Assembly: GCF_043226085.1 (NCBI RefSeq)
Contig: NZ_CP171225.1
Coordinates: forward strand, 868,001 to 932,000
Length of the DNA: 64,000 nt
From: Amaricoccus sp003258405
Lineage (GTDB): Bacteria; Pseudomonadota; Alphaproteobacteria; Rhodobacterales; Rhodobacteraceae
Direction: 5' to 3'
In this document: piece by piece, positions 58,359-64,000 of the stretch
Layout: each line of letters begins with the position of its first letter
How positions within the stretch are numbered: the first letter of the stretch is position 1
Position numbers and translations under genes: made by a program
The notes under the pieces: generated by a model
What the model saw: only the letters and a program-made list of their open reading frames with translations
Told to the model about the DNA's origin: nothing
The model's database searches: none

Positions 58359-58904
58359 ATCGCCCGCAGACCACATAATGCTCCGCCGACCCGGGATACC
58401 GGGCCCCGCGTGAACGAACGCATCCGTGCTTCGGAGATCCGTCTCATCGGAGCCGAAGGTGAGAATATCGGCGTCATTTCTCCGGACCGCGCCATGATGC
58501 TCGCGGCAGAGGCCGGGCTGGATCTGGTGGAAATCTCCCCGAATGCCACGCCGCCGGTCGCCAAGATCATGGATTTCGGCAAGTTCAAGTATGAACAGCA
58601 GAAAAAGGAATCCGAGGCCCGGAAGAAGCAGAAGACCATCGAGGTCAAGGAGATCAAGTTCCGCCCCAACACCGATACGCATGACTACGACGTCAAGATG
58701 CGCTCGGTGGTGAAGTTCCTTGAGGGTGGCGACAAGGTCAAGGTGACGCTCCGGTTCCGCGGTCGCGAGATGGCGCATGCCGATCTCGGACGCAAGCTGC
58801 TCGAACGTGTCGCCGGCGATATCGAGGAACTCGGCAAGATCGAATCCATGCCGCGCCTCGAAGGTCGCCAGATGGTGATGATGATCAACCCGATCAAGCA
58901 CTGA
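58359..58904 (+). CDS. infC: Translation initiation factor IF-3
   Basis: The factor prevents premature 30S-50S joining and checks start codons. It has 181 residues: N domain (PRVNERIRASEIRLIGAEGENIGVISPDRAMMLAAEAGLDLVEISPNATPPVAKIMDFGKFKYEQQKK) and C domain (EIKFRPNTDTHDYDVKMRSVVKFLEGGDKVKVTLRFRGREMAH). The frame starts on ATC (58359), preceded by AAAAGGAAG; no in-frame ATG gives the correct N-terminus. Non-canonical starts allow IF-3 to repress its own translation. rpmI and rplT do not follow it. Confidence 0.95.
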   Translation: MARRPHNAPPTRDTGPRVNERIRASEIRLIGAEGENIGVISPDRAMMLAAEAGLDLVEISPNATPPVAKIMDFGKFKYEQQKKESEARKKQKTIEVKEIKFRPNTDTHDYDVKMRSVVKFLEGGDKVKVTLRFRGREMAHADLGRKLLERVAGDIEELGKIESMPRLEGRQMVMMINPIKH

Positions 58905-58912
58905 ACTTCCGC

Positions 58913-58935
58913 GCGCCGGGGCCCGCTCCCGGCGC
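58913..58935 (+). terminator. Terminator-like hairpin after infC
   Basis: GCGCCGGG (58913-58920) and CCCGGCGC (58928-58935) form a perfect 8-bp stem with a 7-nt loop, 8 nt beyond the stop codon. A pyrimidine-rich stretch follows but no T-run. Confidence 0.6.
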
Positions 58936-59030
58936 AGGGCACTTCCCGCTTTCCTCTGCCCCCGCGCGCGCGGCAGAGCGCACGCGCCCCTCGCAGACGG
59001 GTCCGCCGCCTCCGGTGGACCGGGATTTCC

Positions 59031-59939
59031 ATGGCCAAGAAGAATAGAAACGCGCTCCTCGACCGGCTCGCCAGCGTGCCGGTCTATGCGCTGGTGGAGT
59101 TCACCCGTCTCCTGCCGCATCGCGCGCGCGCCGGCCTAGGCGGCTTCATCGGCCGACAGATCGTCACCCGCAACCGCCGCCTGCGCCGCCGCATCGAAGC
59201 CAATCTCACCTATGTCCTCCCCGAGCTTTCGCCCGGAGAGCGAGCACGCATCGTGGGCGAGACCGGCGACAACTTCGGGCGCACCTTTCTCGAGACGCTG
59301 CATGGCGAGCGGTTTCGCGACGATGATCTGCTTACGCCGCCGCCCTCCGGGCCGGGCGTGGAGGCCATTCGCGCGGCTGCCATCAACGGCAAGGGAGCCG
59401 TGCTCGTCTCGGGGCATTTCGGGCAGTGGGAAGGCTCGCGGGCCTGGATGTCATCGCTCGGTATCACCTGCGCCGGAGTCTACCGGCGGACGGAGAACCC
59501 TTATATCAACGCAATCTACAAGCGCGGGCTGGATGCGAATGGCACCCCGATGTTCGAGAAGGGCGCCCGCGGCACCCGCGGCCTCGTGGCCCATCTCGCC
59601 AAGGGCAACATCGTGGCACTCCTCATCGACCAGTACGATCACCGCGCCGAGCCGCTCGATTTCGTCGGCCGTCCCGCCCCCACCTCCCTGGTCGCAGCCC
59701 AGCTCGCGCTCAAATACGACGTGCCGCTGATCCCGACGTTCAGCCATCGCCTGACCGACCGGATGCATATCGAGGTCGAGGTCGATCCGCCGATCGCGCG
59801 CGGAACTGCCAGGGAAATGATGCAGGCAGTGAACGACGCGCTGGCGGCCCGGATCCGCGCCCATCCCGGTCAGTATTACTGGCTGCACCGGCGCTGGTCG
59901 AAATCCTTGCCGGCGGCGACGGAACCCGGTCCGACCTGA
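59031..59939 (+). CDS. LpxL/HtrB-type lysophospholipid/lipid A acyltransferase
   Basis: A 302-residue protein of the LPLAT family. The catalytic motif is SGHFGQWEGSRAW (HxxxxE), with later VYRRTENPYINAIYKRG and LIDQYDHRAEPLDFVGRPAPTS. Family members transfer secondary acyl chains to lipid A or acylate other lipids at the inner membrane. The N-terminal hydrophobic anchor is weak here (VPVYALVEFTRLLPHR). It stands downstream of infC but beyond a hairpin. Confidence 0.86.
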   Translation: MAKKNRNALLDRLASVPVYALVEFTRLLPHRARAGLGGFIGRQIVTRNRRLRRRIEANLTYVLPELSPGERARIVGETGDNFGRTFLETLHGERFRDDDLLTPPPSGPGVEAIRAAAINGKGAVLVSGHFGQWEGSRAWMSSLGITCAGVYRRTENPYINAIYKRGLDANGTPMFEKGARGTRGLVAHLAKGNIVALLIDQYDHRAEPLDFVGRPAPTSLVAAQLALKYDVPLIPTFSHRLTDRMHIEVEVDPPIARGTAREMMQAVNDALAARIRAHPGQYYWLHRRWSKSLPAATEPGPT

Positions 59940-59964
59940 AGCCGCGCGCGGCCTGGGCTGCGGC

Positions 59965-60675
59965 TCAGTGCAGCTCGGCGGCCGTGACGACCGGTCCGGT
60001 TCCCGCTTCCTGCACGATGACCGCGACGGGCTGATCCGGCGCGAGATCGGTGATCTCGAGATCGAGCGGCGTGAGCCCGTCCCAATGCGCCACCGTGCGC
60101 CAGTCGGTCACGATGTTGGTATAGGTCATGTTCCGGCCGGCATTCTCGCCACCCTCGATATCCACGCCTTCGGATTCGAGAAACTGCACGAGCTGGACAT
60201 CGAAGGGCCCGGGCAGAGCCGCGCCATCGCGCGAGGTCGCCCGGATCGACAGGATCCCGCCTGCGCCCCGATCGATATCGAGCCGGACGGGCGAAGGCTC
60301 GGACATATAGGCGTTGAGCGCCTTGACGATCTGCGGCTCTTGATGGCCGACGATGATGTCCTGACCCTGGATGACCGCCTGCGGCGTGTAGAGCGGCCGG
60401 TGATGCAGCGCCTTGGCATAGGCCTTCTGCCGCTTGGTGTACTGGACGTTGCCGAAGGAATCCTTCCAGCCGAGATAATCCCAGTAATCGACATGCAAGG
60501 CGAGCGCGATCACGCCGGGCATGTCGGCAAGTTTCGGCAGCAGCGCGTCGGCGGGCGGGCAGGACGAACAGCCCTGGCTCGTATAGAGCTCGAGCACCAC
60601 CGCGTTTTGCTGCGCGCGTCCGGCCTGCGGCGAAACGAACAGGAGTAGCGCAAGGACAAGCGCGAGAAGAGGCAT
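59965..60675 (-). CDS. DUF1223 thioredoxin-like secreted protein
   Basis: A 236-residue protein with a Sec signal (LLALVLALLLFVSPQAGRA-QQ) and a thioredoxin-like start LELYTSQGCSSCPPADALLPKLA carrying a CxxC pair, then HVDYWDYLGWKDSF and RQKAYAKALHHRPLYTPQAVIQG. These are hallmarks of DUF1223. A periplasmic redox role is likely but not shown for the family. GGAG precedes the ATG. Confidence 0.88.
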   Translation of the reverse strand: MPLLALVLALLLFVSPQAGRAQQNAVVLELYTSQGCSSCPPADALLPKLADMPGVIALALHVDYWDYLGWKDSFGNVQYTKRQKAYAKALHHRPLYTPQAVIQGQDIIVGHQEPQIVKALNAYMSEPSPVRLDIDRGAGGILSIRATSRDGAALPGPFDVQLVQFLESEGVDIEGGENAGRNMTYTNIVTDWRTVAHWDGLTPLDLEITDLAPDQPVAVIVQEAGTGPVVTAAELH

Positions 60676-60797
60676 CGATGCTCCGTGTCTTTTGGGGCCT
60701 TACAGGGGTAGCCGCACGGCACGGGGGGCGCCAGTAAAGCCTTCGCGAGCGCCGGGCACTCTGTCGCCGAAGTGAAGAGAAGGCAGGGGGAAGAGAA

Positions 60798-60828
60798 GGC
60801 GGGCGCCGGATCAGCTCCGGCACCCGCC
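60798..60828 (-). terminator. Terminator hairpin downstream of acnA
   Basis: GGCGGG-C-GCCGGA (60798-60810) pairs with TCCGGC-A-CCCGCC (60816-60828) across one C-A mismatch and a 5-nt loop. On the minus strand it follows the acnA stop by 17 nt and is trailed by a TTCTCTT stretch. Confidence 0.7.
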
Positions 60829-60845
60829 CTTCATCGCGGAGCGGG

Positions 60846-63596
<2,751 letters not shown>

Positions 63597-63775
63597 GGTG
63601 GCTCTATGCTCCCTCGTGATTGTGTGAATCGCGGCTCCCGTGCCGCCCGTGCGTCCTCTAGCACATGGCAGGCACGGTGAAAAGAATACAACGGTATACA
63701 TTTCGGAGAAATCTGCACCGTCCCTTGCCAGCCTCGCCCTTTCCGGCGCCGCGTCAATAGTCTATGCGGAGATTC

Positions 63776-64000
63776 ATGCGCCTCGACGTTTCCGATCTCG
63801 CCTGTCAACGCTCCGGTCGCCCCGTTCTCGAGGGCGTTTCCTTCACGCTCGACGGCGGCGAGGCGCTGGGGCTGCGCGGACCCAACGGTTCGGGCAAGTC
63901 CACGCTCCTGCGCGTGCTCGCAGGCCTCCTGCCGCGAAGCCGCGGCGCGGTGACCCTCGACGGCATCCCGCTCGGCCGCGACCATGACGCCTATGCCGAG
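63776..64000 (+). CDS. ccmA: Haem exporter ATP-binding protein CcmA, partial
   Basis: The first 75 residues are visible; the gene continues past the right edge. It starts MRLDVSDLACQRSGRPVLEG with Walker A GPNGSGKS followed by TLLRVLAGLLPRSRGAVTLDG. LACxRxGRxL at the N-terminus is typical of CcmA, the ATPase of the CcmABCD cytochrome c maturation system. GGAG lies 5 nt before the ATG. The position divergent from acnA supports the assignment. Confidence 0.9.
   Translation, partial: MRLDVSDLACQRSGRPVLEGVSFTLDGGEALGLRGPNGSGKSTLLRVLAGLLPRSRGAVTLDGIPLGRDHDAYAE

Overview
The window reads as an ordinary chromosomal segment of a free-living, high-G+C alphaproteobacterium, most likely Rhodobacterales (Rhodobacteraceae/Paracoccaceae). 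This rests on the divergent acnA/ccmA pair, an isolated infC starting on a non-ATG codon, a TIGR02300 protein beside tRNA-Ala, the DUF1194, DUF1223 and DUF4186 proteins, a Cys-type intracellular PHB depolymerase and MaeB with a phosphotransacetylase domain. Genes are tightly packed on both strands with many 1-20 nt overlaps. I see no insertion sequence, prophage, CRISPR array, integrase or rRNA operon.

Layout. 1-4032: cimA (cut by the left edge), cysS, a small membrane-protein pair (DUF883 plus holin-like) and a GNAT acetyltransferase. 4309-13927: an oligopeptide ABC importer (ATPase-ATPase-binding protein-permease-permease) divergent from an ArgE-family deacylase, then a winged-helix/alpha-beta-hydrolase fusion regulator and an M20D amidohydrolase; together these look like uptake and hydrolysis of peptides or N-acyl amino acids. 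14057-20575: photolyase, an A+T-rich promoter island, a hybrid histidine kinase with a degenerate receiver, creatinase and a DUF1194 protein. 20679-24899: sulfotransferase, the overlapping ribA-L,D-transpeptidase-DUF4186-ybaK operon, and an OmpR-type response regulator. 25023-30252: exonuclease III, enoyl-CoA hydratase, glycerate 2-kinase, a CbpA/CbpM-like chaperone pair and a luciferase-like oxidoreductase. 30408-32781: a DMT exporter divergent from a MocR regulator with clear dyad sites between them.

32834-38900: a CAU tRNA, purMN, a patatin phospholipase, a GNAT gene with a coupled leader ORF, a DUF1311 protein and a urease alpha subunit without its partners. 38913-43334: Ca/Na antiporter, GntR regulator, YgjP-like metallopeptidase, phaZ, TIGR02300 protein and tRNA-Ala. 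43554-50773: a small-molecule kinase plus class III PLP enzyme, divergent from a spermidine/putrescine-type ABC importer and a short-chain dehydrogenase; this is the best candidate here for an uncharacterised catabolic system. 50845-64000: META/YbaY protein, DUF4239 protein, maeB, bacterioferritin, an Xre regulator, aspC, an amphipathic-repeat membrane protein, infC with an attenuator-like terminator in its leader, a lauroyl-type acyltransferase, DUF1223 protein, acnA and the start of ccmA.

Long open frames antisense to real genes are common here because of the G+C bias and were discarded. Starts were chosen by ribosome-binding site, overlap with neighbours and family length. Functions rest on motif and family recognition by eye; no database search was possible.
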